A DNA stretch of 64,000 nucleotides from Kribbella sp. VKM Ac-2569. GTDB lineage: Bacteria > Actinomycetota > Actinomycetes > Propionibacteriales > Kribbellaceae. The notes beneath the pieces were generated by a model, which did no database searches, was not told where the DNA came from, and was given only the letters and a program-made list of their open reading frames with translations. The position numbers and the translations under genes are program-made. Shown here piece by piece: positions 55,553 to 63,598 of the stretch. Within the stretch, counting starts at the first letter, position 1. Each line of letters starts with the position of its first letter. The stretch spans positions 1,054,001-1,118,000 of the forward strand of contig NZ_SGXJ01000002.1 in the NCBI RefSeq assembly GCF_004216905.1, read 5' to 3'.

Positions 55553-56667
55553 CCGATGAGTTCGAGCACAGGACCCTCATGAAGCGCGCGGTAGACCTTG
55601 TCGCGCAAGGCATTCGCCTCCGCGTCGGTGAGCGTGCGGTCCACCGGCCGCAGGACCAGCCTGACCAGGAGATTCCGTTGACCGGGAATCATCTGGAGAC
55701 GCTCACGGGCCCCCGTCGGCAAGTCGTCGTACGACGTTTCGCCCAGCACCTCCAGCGACTCCGCGGCATCGGCATCCGGGCCGAGCGCGGCGCGTACCTT
55801 GTCACCGAGTACCTCCGCCGACACGTCCGCCGACTCGTCGACCACGACGGACAGGTCGCGACGGACCGGCGGCATCGACGAGACCGCCTTGTACAGCGCG
55901 AGATCCAGCATCTGACCCGCCACCCGCGGATCCGTCGAGCGGAGCAGGCGGATGTCACGGATCCCCTTGCGGAGCATCATCAGCCGGTCCAGGCCGGGGC
56001 CCATCGCGAGGCCGGTCCAGCTCTCGTCCAGGCCGGCCATGCGGAGGACGTGCGGCGCCGCCACCCCGCATTCACCGATCTCGATCCACTGATCGTCCAG
56101 CAGGACATCGATCTGCCGACCGTGGATCGTGTACGGGTGGACCGCCGGCACGGTGCGATAGGTCTGCCCGGGAAGGACAGTGTCGACCAGACGGGCGATC
56201 ATGTCCTCCAGCTCCGGTTCGCCCAGCGTCACGTTGCGGCTGACCCGCCACAGGTCGAGCTGATGCGGCGTACCGGTGTGCTGCCAGTCGACCGAGTCCC
56301 GGCGGTAACAGATGCCGGCACAGATCATCAGCACGTCGGACGACTCCGACTCCGCGAGCTCACGGAGCGCAGGCGGAATCATCGCCGACGTGTGACTCCG
56401 CAACACCTCGGTCTCGGACACATAGCGCGTGTAGCGAGCCTCGCGAGTCACCGCGCCGGCGGCGTACCCGAGGTTGTCGTAGTTGTCGGCCATCGGTACG
56501 ACGGGATGGTCGCGACGGGTCCAGATCTCGGTGTACGGCCAGGCGGCACCAAGCGCCGTACGGATCGCATCGACGACGAGCTGGACGGCGTGCGGGCCCT
56601 GGGCCGGGTCGGTGAGGTCGCGCAGCGCCAGGGCAGAGTGCAGTTCTTCAACAGTGAGGACAGACAT
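55549..56667 (-). CDS. Stand-alone PheRS-like class II synthetase paralog (PheS core + FDX-ACB domain)
   Basis: 372 residues from ATG at 56667 with GGAGAG 6 nt upstream. Residues 1-270 look like the PheS catalytic core without its N-terminal coiled coil: VLRSHTSAM (cf. LRTHTS), motif 2 CYRRDSVDWQHTGTPHQLDLW, and motif 3 WIEIGECGVAAPHVLR ... GLAMGPGLDRLMMLRKGIRDIRLL. Residues about 275-372 match the PheT C-terminal ferredoxin-fold anticodon-binding domain (PPVRRDLSVVVDE ... LLVRLVLRPVDRTLTDAEANALRDKV). This single-chain design resembles mitochondrial PheRS. The amino-acid specificity is unknown; its leader points to cysteine control. Not the housekeeping PheST pair, which would be separate genes. 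Confidence 0.8.
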   Translation of the reverse strand: MSVLTVEELHSALALRDLTDPAQGPHAVQLVVDAIRTALGAAWPYTEIWTRRDHPVVPMADNYDNLGYAAGAVTREARYTRYVSETEVLRSHTSAMIPPALRELAESESSDVLMICAGICYRRDSVDWQHTGTPHQLDLWRVSRNVTLGEPELEDMIARLVDTVLPGQTYRTVPAVHPYTIHGRQIDVLLDDQWIEIGECGVAAPHVLRMAGLDESWTGLAMGPGLDRLMMLRKGIRDIRLLRSTDPRVAGQMLDLALYKAVSSMPPVRRDLSVVVDESADVSAEVLGDKVRAALGPDADAAESLEVLGETSYDDLPTGARERLQMIPGQRNLLVRLVLRPVDRTLTDAEANALRDKVYRALHEGPVLELIG

Positions 56668-56726
56668 GAGTTTCTCTCCAGGATGACGGTCTCGACGGGG
56701 GTCCACCCCGGTCGGCCGCGGTCACC

Positions 56727-56810
56727 TCAGGAGAGAGCGCAGCAGCAGCTCACCCCGTCGGCACCGTCGTGCCGGCCGGGGCGCAGAAATCGCCGCCCGT
56801 ACTGCGTCAT
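56727..56810 (-). promoter_or_regulatory. Poly-Cys leader ORF (27 codons), probable cysteine attenuator
   Basis: ATG at 56810, stop TGA at 56729-56727. Codons 22-24 are TGC TGC TGC (56747-56739) followed by Ala-Leu-Ser-stop. A -10 element TACAGT (56823-56818) lies 7 nt before the ATG, so the ORF is probably leaderless. TCTCTCC (56736-56730), 3-9 nt after the last Cys codon, is the exact complement of the GGAGAGA (56679-56673) in front of the PheS-like gene. A ribosome stalled at the Cys codons would cover the anti-SD and free the gene's SD, as in described mycobacterial cysteine attenuators. Confidence 0.7.
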
Positions 56811-56884
56811 GTCGTCCACTGTACCGTCCGGCCACCACCCTCCGCCGCGCAATTCGGTCCGCTGCGGAACCACCGGGTGCGACG

Positions 56885-57937
56885 ATGGGCCGCATGCGAT
56901 GGATCGACACCCTGGAAGGCGCGGCCGCCGAGAAGCTGCCGGAGGCCGTGCACCGCTACTTCCGGCAGGGCTCGGCCGGCGGGGTCAGCGTCGCCGAGGC
57001 GACCTCGGCCTGGTCGGCGTACCGGTTCCGTCCGCACGTGCTGAACGACGTGTCAGCAGTCGACCTGAGTACGACGGTGCTCGGCACACCTGTGGACGCG
57101 CCGATCCTGGTCGCGCCGTCGACGATGCAGCGGATGGCCGACCCGGACGGCGAGCTCGCGATGGCGCGCGGCGTCGGCGCGGCGAAGTCAGTCCTCGGTG
57201 TCTCCAGCAACGCCGGTACGACGTTCGCCGAGCTCGGGACGACCGGCGTTCCGTGGTGGCTGCAGATCTACGTCGTGCGGAACCGGGAGATCACCGTCCG
57301 GATGCTCGACGCCGCCGTCGAGGCCGGGGCGCGGGCGGTCGTGCTCACCGTCGACACCCCGGTGGTCGGCCGGAAGGAAGACGACGGCGAGACGGTCTGG
57401 GACGTGGCGCAACCCGGGCAGTTCCTGGCCAACCTGCCCGTCGGCGACTGGACCGACGACGACCTCGCGAAGGCCGACGACCTGAACCCCGACGTGATCG
57501 GCTGGCTCGCGGAACGCACCGGCCTACCGGTGGTGGTGAAGGGCGTCCTCCGCGGCGACGACGCCAAGCGCTGCGCCGACGCGGGCGCCGCCGGCATCAT
57601 CGTCTCGAACCACGGCGGCCGTCAGCTCGACGGCTCGATCCCCACCGCGCAGGCGCTGCCCGAGGTCGCCGAAGCCGTCGCCGGAAGCAACCTCGAGGTG
57701 TACGTCGACGGCGGCATCCGCCGCGGCGAACATGTGCTCGCCGCACTGGCCCTCGGCGCCCGCGCGGTGTTCGTCGGCCGGCCCGCCCTGTGGGCCCTGA
57801 CCGTCGGCTCGTCCGAAGGCGTCACCCGGCTACTGACCGACCTCGGCACCGAACTCGACCACACCCTGCGGCTGGTCGGCGTCTCTACACCGTCCTCACT
57901 GACCCCCGACCTGGTCACGACCCGCTCGGCGGGCTGA
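56885..57937 (+). CDS. FMN-dependent alpha-hydroxy-acid oxidase/dehydrogenase
   Basis: 350 residues from ATG at 56885 (ATG at 56894 in frame also possible). FMN TIM barrel with APSTMQRM (N-terminal FMN region), VLTVDTPVVGRKEDD, VVKGVLRGDDAKRC (Lys contacting FMN) and the active-site SNHGGRQLDGS with catalytic His and Arg, then VYVDGGIRRG and GRPALWAL. It oxidises a 2-hydroxy acid such as lactate or glycolate; the exact substrate is open. It is divergent from the leader ORF of the PheS-like gene. Confidence 0.88.
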   Translation: MGRMRWIDTLEGAAAEKLPEAVHRYFRQGSAGGVSVAEATSAWSAYRFRPHVLNDVSAVDLSTTVLGTPVDAPILVAPSTMQRMADPDGELAMARGVGAAKSVLGVSSNAGTTFAELGTTGVPWWLQIYVVRNREITVRMLDAAVEAGARAVVLTVDTPVVGRKEDDGETVWDVAQPGQFLANLPVGDWTDDDLAKADDLNPDVIGWLAERTGLPVVVKGVLRGDDAKRCADAGAAGIIVSNHGGRQLDGSIPTAQALPEVAEAVAGSNLEVYVDGGIRRGEHVLAALALGARAVFVGRPALWALTVGSSEGVTRLLTDLGTELDHTLRLVGVSTPSSLTPDLVTTRSAG

Positions 57938-58011
57938 GCGTATGGCCTCGCGGCCACCGCTCGTACCTTGCCTGCCGTCCCAGGCGCGGCGCCAGTGCTC
58001 CGCCCGCGATG

Positions 58012-58461
58012 TCAGGCCAGGTCGTCCGTGAAATCCGCGGTGTTCCAATGGGTGGGCTTCATGACGTAGACGAGATCGGTTTCAGCGGAGCCGGCCGCTT
58101 CCCATTCCTTGGCGTACGACCTTCCGCGCTGTTCACCCAGATAGCGGATCGCCAGCGGGAGAAGGTCCTTCTCCGTGTCGGTGGCGCGGATCTCGGTCAC
58201 GGGACCCTCGACGGTGACATAACGATACGGAATGGTCTCGGACTGGACCACGAGGACGAAGCGCCGGGCGGTCTCGATCGCGGTGCCCTTGCGGGACCGG
58301 CCGTTCATGATCACCCAGACGCCGGCTTCAGGGGTGTAGCCGTACCAGACCGGAGCACTGACAGGAGCTCGGTCGGGCTGATCCGAGTCGACGGAGAGGA
58401 CGCCGATCCGAACGTCGGACAAGAACGCCTCGCGCTCCGTGCGGGACAAACGCTGTGACAT
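58012..58461 (-). CDS. Pyridoxamine-5'-phosphate-oxidase-fold (FMN/F420-type) protein
   Basis: 149 residues from ATG at 58461 (GGAGGATC upstream). Split-barrel flavin fold: REAFLSDVRIGVLSVDSDQPDRAPVSAPVWYGYTPEAGVWVIMNGRSRKG, then RRFVLVVQSETIPYRYVTVEGPV. It is divergent from a TetR gene across a spacer with nested GGTC/GACC palindromes, so it is probably the TetR target. Cofactor (FMN, F420 or heme) cannot be fixed. Confidence 0.82.
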   Translation of the reverse strand: MSQRLSRTEREAFLSDVRIGVLSVDSDQPDRAPVSAPVWYGYTPEAGVWVIMNGRSRKGTAIETARRFVLVVQSETIPYRYVTVEGPVTEIRATDTEKDLLPLAIRYLGEQRGRSYAKEWEAAGSAETDLVYVMKPTHWNTADFTDDLA

Positions 58462-58480
58462 GAAGATCCTCCGAGTACTT

Positions 58481-58517
58481 TCTAGGTCAGTGACCAATAA
58501 TAGGTCATCGACCTAGA
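58481..58517. promoter_or_regulatory. Candidate TetR operator (nested palindromes)
   Basis: TCTAGGTC (58481-58488) and GACCTAGA (58510-58517) form an outer inverted repeat. Inside it GGTCAGTGACC (58485-58495) and GGTCATCGACC (58503-58513) are two small palindromes 18 bp apart (start to start), typical of two TetR dimers on the same DNA. It overlaps the start region of the PPOX gene and the -35 region of the TetR gene (-10 TAGACT at 58524-58529). Confidence 0.75.
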
Positions 58518-58538
58518 GCGTCGTAGACTGGCCCGATC

Positions 58539-59126
58539 ATGGTCAACTCGTTGAGCACGCGCGGGCGCGCGCGGCGGGACGTCGTACTGGCGATCGCGCG
58601 CGAGTTGCTGATCGAGGAGGGGTTCGACCAGTTCGTCCTGCGGCGGATCGCGGCCAGGACCGAGATGACCCTGGGGAATCTGCAGTACTACTTCGCGACC
58701 CGTGACGATCTGCTCGAGGCAGTGATCCGGGCCGAGTTCGACCACGATCTCGCGGCCGTGCGACAGGCCGCCACGATCGAGGGGCTCGGGGATGCCTCCC
58801 GAGCGCTGGTACGGAACTGGACGACCGGAGCGGGCAGCATCTTCGGGACGATGTCGCTGCTGGCGTACCATCACGAGCGGTTCCGCCGACTGAACCACGA
58901 GATCTACGAGACGTTCTACGGCGAGCTCGAGGTCTTGATCCGGCGGGTGTCGACCGGATCGAGCGATACCGACGTGAGCATGCGGGCGCGGTTGATCACG
59001 TCGGTGCTGGACGGCGTCGCACTGCAGATCCACGCCGGCACCGGCGGTCGGCGCGAGCTCACCACACACGCCGCCGCTCTTGTCGTCGCGATCGCAACCG
59101 GCATTCAGCCACTGCCTACCGACTGA
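58539..59126 (+). CDS. TetR-family transcriptional regulator
   Basis: 195 residues from ATG at 58539. The N-terminal helix-turn-helix is VVLAIARELLIEEGFDQFVLRRIAARTEMTLGNLQYYFATRDDLLEAVI, typical of TetR. The -10 TAGACT ends 9 nt before the ATG, so the transcript is short-leadered or leaderless. It is divergent from the flavin-fold gene and likely represses it. Confidence 0.9.
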   Translation: MVNSLSTRGRARRDVVLAIARELLIEEGFDQFVLRRIAARTEMTLGNLQYYFATRDDLLEAVIRAEFDHDLAAVRQAATIEGLGDASRALVRNWTTGAGSIFGTMSLLAYHHERFRRLNHEIYETFYGELEVLIRRVSTGSSDTDVSMRARLITSVLDGVALQIHAGTGGRRELTTHAAALVVAIATGIQPLPTD

Positions 59127-59138
59127 GCGCAAACAGAA

Positions 59139-59164
59139 ATGCCCCCGGGAGATCCCGGGGGCAT
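59139..59164. terminator. Bidirectional terminator between the TetR gene and rplA
   Basis: Perfect hairpin: ATGCCCCCGGGA (59139-59150), GA loop, TCCCGGGGGCAT (59153-59164). It lies 12 bp after the TetR stop and 23 bp after the rplA stop, so it can serve both convergent genes. Confidence 0.85.
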
Positions 59165-59186
59165 CTGCTGACGAAGCGGTGGAGGC

Positions 59187-59909
59187 TCAGGCCTCGACCG
59201 ACTCCTCGGTGAGGTTGCGGCTCAGGTTGGGGTCAACCTGGACGCCCGGCCCCATCGTGGTCGAGAAGACCGTCTTCTTGATGTAGCGGCCCTTCGAGCT
59301 GGCCGGCTTCAACCGGAGGATCTCCTCGAGCGCGGCGCTGTAGTTCTCCACCAGCTGGGCCTCGTCGAACGAGACCTTGCCGATGATGAAGTGCAGGTTC
59401 GCGTGCCGGTCGACCCGGAACTCGATCTTGCCGCCCTTGATGTCGTTCACGGCCTTGACCACGTCCGGGGTCACGGTGCCGGTCTTCGGGTTCGGCATCA
59501 GACCACGCGGGCCGAGCACGCGACCGAGGCGGCCGACCTTGCCCATCAGGTCAGGAGTCGCGACGACGGCGTCGAAGTCGAGCCAGCCGTCGGTCACCTT
59601 CTTGATCATGTCGTCGTCGCCGACGAAGTCGGCGCCGGCGGCCTTCGCGGCCTCGGCCTTCTCACCGGTGGCGAAGACGAGGACCCGTGCCGTCTTGCCG
59701 GTACCGTGCGGAAGGTTGACGGTGCCGCGCACCATCTGGTCGGCCTTGCGGGGGTCGACCCCGAGGCGCATTGCGACGTCGATCGTGGAGTTGAACTTCT
59801 TGCCCGTCGCGCCCTGCTTGGCCAGCTTGATGGCCTCGAGCGGGGTGTACAGGTGGTCGAAGTCGATCTGCTCCGCGATGGCGCGATATGCCTTACTGCG
59901 CTGTGCCAT
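59187..59909 (-). CDS. rplA: 50S ribosomal protein L1
   Basis: 240 residues from ATG at 59909. [25 protein letters not shown] at the start, [27 protein letters not shown] and the C-terminal [16 protein letters not shown] are typical of L1, which lines the L1 stalk and represses the rplKA operon in E. coli. It ends the secE-nusG-rplKA unit; rplJL is not adjacent here but 15.6 kb away. Confidence 0.96.
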   Translation of the reverse strand: MAQRSKAYRAIAEQIDFDHLYTPLEAIKLAKQGATGKKFNSTIDVAMRLGVDPRKADQMVRGTVNLPHGTGKTARVLVFATGEKAEAAKAAGADFVGDDDMIKKVTDGWLDFDAVVATPDLMGKVGRLGRVLGPRGLMPNPKTGTVTPDVVKAVNDIKGGKIEFRVDRHANLHFIIGKVSFDEAQLVENYSAALEEILRLKPASSKGRYIKKTVFSTTMGPGVQVDPNLSRNLTEESVEA

Positions 59910-59983
59910 GACTGGTTCCTCTCTGGGGTGTGGTCTCCGGGCGGCGCTTCGCCCTGCCACGACTACGTGTGAAGTGGTACTGA

Positions 59984-60418
59984 TCAGCCGTCGACGGTGA
60001 CGCCCATGGAGCGCGCCGTACCCTCGATGATCTTCATCGCCGCGTCGATGTCGCGGGCGTTCAGATCCGGCATCTTGGTGGTGGCGATCTCGCGGACCTG
60101 GTCCTTGGTGATCTTGCCGACCTTGTCGCGCTGCGGGACGGCCGAGCCCTTCTGCAGGCCGGCGGCCTTCTTGATCATCTCCGGCGCCGGCGGCGTCTTG
60201 GTGATGAAGGTGAAGGAACGGTCCTCGTAGATCGTGATCTCGACCGGCACCACGTTGCCACGCATGGATTCCGTCTGGGCGTTGTACGCCTTGCAGAACT
60301 CCATGATGTTGACGCCGTGCGGGCCGAGCGCGGTACCGACCGGCGGGGCCGGCGTCGCGGCACCGGCCTGGAGCTGCACCTTGACCAGGGCAGCGATCTT
60401 CTTACTCTTGGGAGGCAT
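59984..60418 (-). CDS. rplK: 50S ribosomal protein L11
   Basis: 144 residues. [40 protein letters not shown] and the C-terminal rRNA-binding domain [32 protein letters not shown] are intact, including the Pro-rich thiostrepton-binding segment. Start 12 nt after nusG. Confidence 0.97.
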   Translation of the reverse strand: MPPKSKKIAALVKVQLQAGAATPAPPVGTALGPHGVNIMEFCKAYNAQTESMRGNVVPVEITIYEDRSFTFITKTPPAPEMIKKAAGLQKGSAVPQRDKVGKITKDQVREIATTKMPDLNARDIDAAMKIIEGTARSMGVTVDG

Positions 60419-60430
60419 TCTGTCGGGTCC

Positions 60431-61630
60431 TTAGACTTTCTGGATCTGGTTGAAGCTGAGTTCCACCGGGGTCTCCCGGCCGAAGATCTCCACCAGGGCC
60501 TTGATCCGCTGGGCCTCGGCATTGATCTCCGTGACTGTGGCGTGCAGGGTCGCGAACGGCCCGTCGACCACCATGACCGAGTCACCGACACCGAAGTCGG
60601 CAACCTCGACCTTCTTCTTCGCCGCGGTCTTGGCGGGTGCGGCGCCGGCTTCGGCTGCCGCCGCCTCGGCTGCCGCCACGACAGCCGGAGCGAGCATCTT
60701 CTCGACCTCTTCGAGGCTGAGCGGGACCGGCTTCTGGCTGTTCCCGACGAAGCCCGTCACCGACGGCGTGTGCCGCACGGTCGACCAGGACTCGTCGGTC
60801 AGGTCCATCCGGACCAGCACGTAGCCGGGGAGGACGGTGCGCTTGACCATCCGGCGCTGACCGTTCTTGATCTCGGCGACCTCTTCGGTCGGCACGATGA
60901 TCTCGAAGATGTAGTCCTCCATGTTCAGGGAGTTGATCCGGTTCTCCAGGTTGCCCTTGACCCGGTTCTCCATCCCTGAGTACGTGTGCACGACGTACCA
61001 GTCGCCGATCTGCGAACGCAGCCGGCTGCGCAGCTCCTCGAGCGGGTCGCCCGGCTCTTCGGGCTCCGCCTCCGCTACCTCCGCGTCGTCCTCGTCGTCG
61101 TCCGTCGCGGCGGCGGCCGCGGCCAGCGCGTCCACGTCAGCGTCGTCGTCGGCGTCGTCGGACTCGTCGTCACCGGACTCGTCGTCACCGCTGGAGAAGA
61201 CCACCTCGTCGGCCGCGGCAGGCGCCTCGGCGGTGGTCAGCGGAGCGGTCTCGGCGGTCTCGTCGGCCAGCTCCTCGGCGGCGTCCTCGACGTCGTCCTC
61301 GGTCACGACCTCGGCGGCCTCGGCCTCGTCGGCCGCCGGCACCACCACGACCGGCTCGTCGTCGGACGTGTCGGCGTCCGCCCGGGGCGTCTCCGCCTCG
61401 TCGTCCGCGGAGTACTCGTCGTCGTCCACATCGTCCTCGTCCTCGCCGGCGGCGGCGTCGTCGTCGAGGCCCGCGAACGGGTCGTCGTCGTCATCGTCGT
61501 CGTCAGCGAACAGATCGTCATCGGTGGCGTTCTCGTCGAAGTCGAGATCGAGGTCGGCGTCGGATACGTCGAACTCGTCCTCGTGGTCGAGGACCTCGTC
61601 GTCGCGCTCGGACACGTCGTACTCCGTCAT
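60431..61630 (-). CDS. nusG: Transcription factor NusG with a ~200-residue acidic extension
   Basis: 399 residues against about 180-300 in relatives. Residues 1-205 are low complexity, dominated by Asp, Glu and Ala. The NGN domain starts at [16 protein letters not shown] (about residue 209) and includes [10 protein letters not shown] and [17 protein letters not shown] 40-residue Ala-rich insert separates it from the KOW domain ([25 protein letters not shown], ending [11 protein letters not shown]). NusG couples RNAP to the ribosome and Rho. ATG at 61630 is chosen because no shorter start shows a ribosome-binding site. Confidence 0.95.
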   Translation of the reverse strand: MTEYDVSERDDEVLDHEDEFDVSDADLDLDFDENATDDDLFADDDDDDDDPFAGLDDDAAAGEDEDDVDDDEYSADDEAETPRADADTSDDEPVVVVPAADEAEAAEVVTEDDVEDAAEELADETAETAPLTTAEAPAAADEVVFSSGDDESGDDESDDADDDADVDALAAAAAATDDDEDDAEVAEAEPEEPGDPLEELRSRLRSQIGDWYVVHTYSGMENRVKGNLENRINSLNMEDYIFEIIVPTEEVAEIKNGQRRMVKRTVLPGYVLVRMDLTDESWSTVRHTPSVTGFVGNSQKPVPLSLEEVEKMLAPAVVAAAEAAAAEAGAAPAKTAAKKKVEVADFGVGDSVMVVDGPFATLHATVTEINAEAQRIKALVEIFGRETPVELSFNQIQKV

Positions 61631-61706
61631 CTGTGGATCGGGGTCTTGTTCTGCTTCGGGTCGGGTCAGGAGCCCGGGACCTACGGTGGGATCGTGGTGG
61701 GCGGCC

Positions 61707-61949
61707 TCAGCCGAAGATCTTGAACATCGCCCAGCCGAAGGCGAGGTCGAGGACCGAGACGATCGCGATGACGAACACCACGAAGGTCAGGACGACCACG
61801 AAGTAGGTGGAGAGCTGCTTGCGGGTCGGCCAGACGACCTTGCGGAGCTCGGCGACCACCTGGCGGTAGAAACGCAGCAGGCCCCTGCCCTGCTTGCCTT
61901 CCGCAGGCTTGCCGGCGCCGGACGGTGCCGGGGTGCGCGTCTCCGTCAC
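61707..61949 (-). CDS. secE: Preprotein translocase subunit SecE
   Basis: 80 residues. A soluble start ([20 protein letters not shown]), the amphipathic [23 protein letters not shown], and one membrane helix ([23 protein letters not shown]). It forms the SecYEG channel with the secY product encoded in the ribosomal operon. Directly follows the tRNA-Trp gene and precedes nusG by 76 nt. Confidence 0.96.
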   Translation of the reverse strand: MTETRTPAPSGAGKPAEGKQGRGLLRFYRQVVAELRKVVWPTRKQLSTYFVVVLTFVVFVIAIVSVLDLAFGWAMFKIFG

Positions 61950-62004
61950 GACCTACCTCTTTCGCTAGCGGCGGCCTGACCGGCCCTGCGCCGGTCAGGA
62001 TTTG

Positions 62005-62077
62005 CAGGGCACGAGGGACTTGAACCCCCAACCTTCGGTTTTGGAGACCGATGCTCTGCCAGTTGAGCTAGTGCCCT
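62005..62077 (-). tRNA. tRNA-Trp (anticodon CCA)
   Basis: 73-nt cloverleaf on the minus strand. The acceptor stem AGGGCAC/GTGCCCT is closed with a G discriminator; the D-arm GCTCAACTGGCAGAGC, anticodon stem CGGTC/AACCG with loop T-CCA-A, and T-loop GGGTTCAAGTCCC are all well formed. The 3' CCA is not encoded. tRNA-Trp before secE-nusG is a common actinobacterial layout. Confidence 0.95.
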
Positions 62078-62155
62078 CTGCAATCCATCCGGACGCCGCG
62101 TCGGACCTGATCTCGGGCATGCCGGATCAGGGCCACCAACGCCCGGACCTAGAGA

Positions 62156-62185
62156 AGTGTACGGGGTTCGAGCCACCTGGTCGAA
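62156..62185 (-). promoter_or_regulatory. Promoter of tRNA-Trp-secE-nusG
   Basis: Minus strand TTCGAC (62185-62180), 18-bp spacer, TACACT (62161-62156). It lies 79 bp upstream of the tRNA. CCTGATC/GATCAGG arms between promoter and tRNA could form a leader hairpin. Confidence 0.65.
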
Positions 62186-62367
62186 CTCAGCCTCTCGGCG
62201 TCAGTCCGGCCTGACCCTGCCCGCACGACCCCTGGTTGGGCGCCGCACCGCGGACAGAACCATACAACCTCCAGATGGTCCCAACGGACAGTCCCCCCGG
62301 CGCGTTCCCCGCCCGCCCCGTGAAACCCGGAAGCAGCGCCGTACGGCGTGGTGCCAGGATGGGCCGT

Positions 62368-63561
62368 ATGGGTTCCAGGATCTCGGCGCGGATCGGCGCC
62401 ATCAGTGAATCGGCGACGCTGGCGGTCGACGCCAAGGCGAAAGCGCTCAAAGCGGCCGGGCGCCCGGTGATCGGGTTCGGCGCGGGCGAGCCGGACTTCC
62501 CGACGCCGGACTACATCGTCGAGGCGGCGGTCGCGGCGGCGCGGGATCCGAAGAACCACCGCTACAGCCCCGCGGGCGGCCTGCCGGAGCTCAAGCAGGC
62601 GATCGCGGCCAAGACCAAGCGGGACTCCGGCTACGAGATCGAGGCGTCCCAGGTCCTGGTCACGAACGGCGGCAAGCACGCGGTATACAACGCGTTCGCG
62701 ACGCTGCTCGACCCGGGGGACGAGGTGCTGCTGCCGGCGCCGTACTGGACGACGTACCCGGAGACGATCCGGCTGGCCGGCGGCGTGCCGGTCGAGGTGC
62801 TCGCCGACGAGTCGCAGAACTACTGCGTCACCGTGGAGCAGCTCGAGGCGGCCCGGACCTCGAAGACCAAGGCTCTCCTGTTCTGCTCACCGTCGAACCC
62901 GACCGGCGCGGTCGACAGCCCGGAGGCGATCGAGGCGATCGGCCGGTGGGCGCTCGAGCACGACCTGTGGGTGATCACGGACGAGATCTACGAGCACCTG
63001 ACATACGGCGACGTACGGGCGACCTCGATCCCGGTCGCCGTACCGGAGCTCGCCGACAAGACCGTCGTACTGAACGGTGTCGCCAAGACGTACGCGATGA
63101 CCGGCTGGCGGGTCGGCTGGATGATCGGGCCGAAGGACGTCATCAAGGCCGCGACGAACCTGCAGTCGCACCAGACCTCGAACGTCTGCAACATCGCCCA
63201 GCGGGCCGCGCTCGCCGCGGTATCCGGCGACCTGAGCGCGGTCGACGAGATGAAGGTCGCGTTCGACCGGCGCCGCCGGACCATGGTCCGGATGCTCAAC
63301 GAGATCCCCGGTGTCGAATGCCCCGAGCCGACCGGCGCGTTCTACGCGTACCCGTCGGTCAAGGGCGTGTTCGGCAAGGAGATCAACGGGCGTACGCCGA
63401 CCACGTCCGCCGAGCTGGCCGATCTGATCCTCGACGAGGTCGAGGTGGCGGTCGTGCCGGGTGAGGCGTTCGGCGCGCCCGGGTACCTGCGGCTGTCGTA
63501 CGCGCTGGGCGACGACGACCTGGCCGAGGGCCTCGGCCGGATCGCCAAATTGCTGAGCTGA
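62368..63561 (+). CDS. aspC: Class I pyridoxal-phosphate aminotransferase (aspartate aminotransferase-like)
   Basis: 397 residues from ATG at 62368 (ATG at 62359 in frame). [32 protein letters not shown] (cofactor phosphate region), SPSNPTGA, and [10 protein letters not shown] precede the PLP Lys in [18 protein letters not shown]. The C-terminus has [13 protein letters not shown] and LRLSYALGD. Transaminates aspartate/2-oxoglutarate, or in some relatives other amino acids. Divergent from the tRNA-Trp operon. Confidence 0.93.
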   Translation: MGSRISARIGAISESATLAVDAKAKALKAAGRPVIGFGAGEPDFPTPDYIVEAAVAAARDPKNHRYSPAGGLPELKQAIAAKTKRDSGYEIEASQVLVTNGGKHAVYNAFATLLDPGDEVLLPAPYWTTYPETIRLAGGVPVEVLADESQNYCVTVEQLEAARTSKTKALLFCSPSNPTGAVDSPEAIEAIGRWALEHDLWVITDEIYEHLTYGDVRATSIPVAVPELADKTVVLNGVAKTYAMTGWRVGWMIGPKDVIKAATNLQSHQTSNVCNIAQRAALAAVSGDLSAVDEMKVAFDRRRRTMVRMLNEIPGVECPEPTGAFYAYPSVKGVFGKEINGRTPTTSAELADLILDEVEVAVVPGEAFGAPGYLRLSYALGDDDLAEGLGRIAKLLS

Positions 63562-63598
63562 TTTCGCGGGGCGGGTAGGGGATCGGTAACCTTCGGTA

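Noticed and set aside
56722..56910. A 62-codon minus-strand frame overlapping the leader ORF
   Set aside because: No promoter or ribosome-binding site, Arg-rich non-conserved composition, and it overlaps the divergent oxidase start. The 27-codon ORF has promoter, Cys codons and anti-SD.
43786..59164. Genomic island or prophage
   Set aside because: No integrase, transposase, tRNA end, direct repeats or change in codon style; genes look native to the lineage.
60921..61979. Ser-rich plus-strand frame opposite nusG
   Set aside because: Ser runs are the antisense reading of the Asp/Glu codons in NusG; no start signal.
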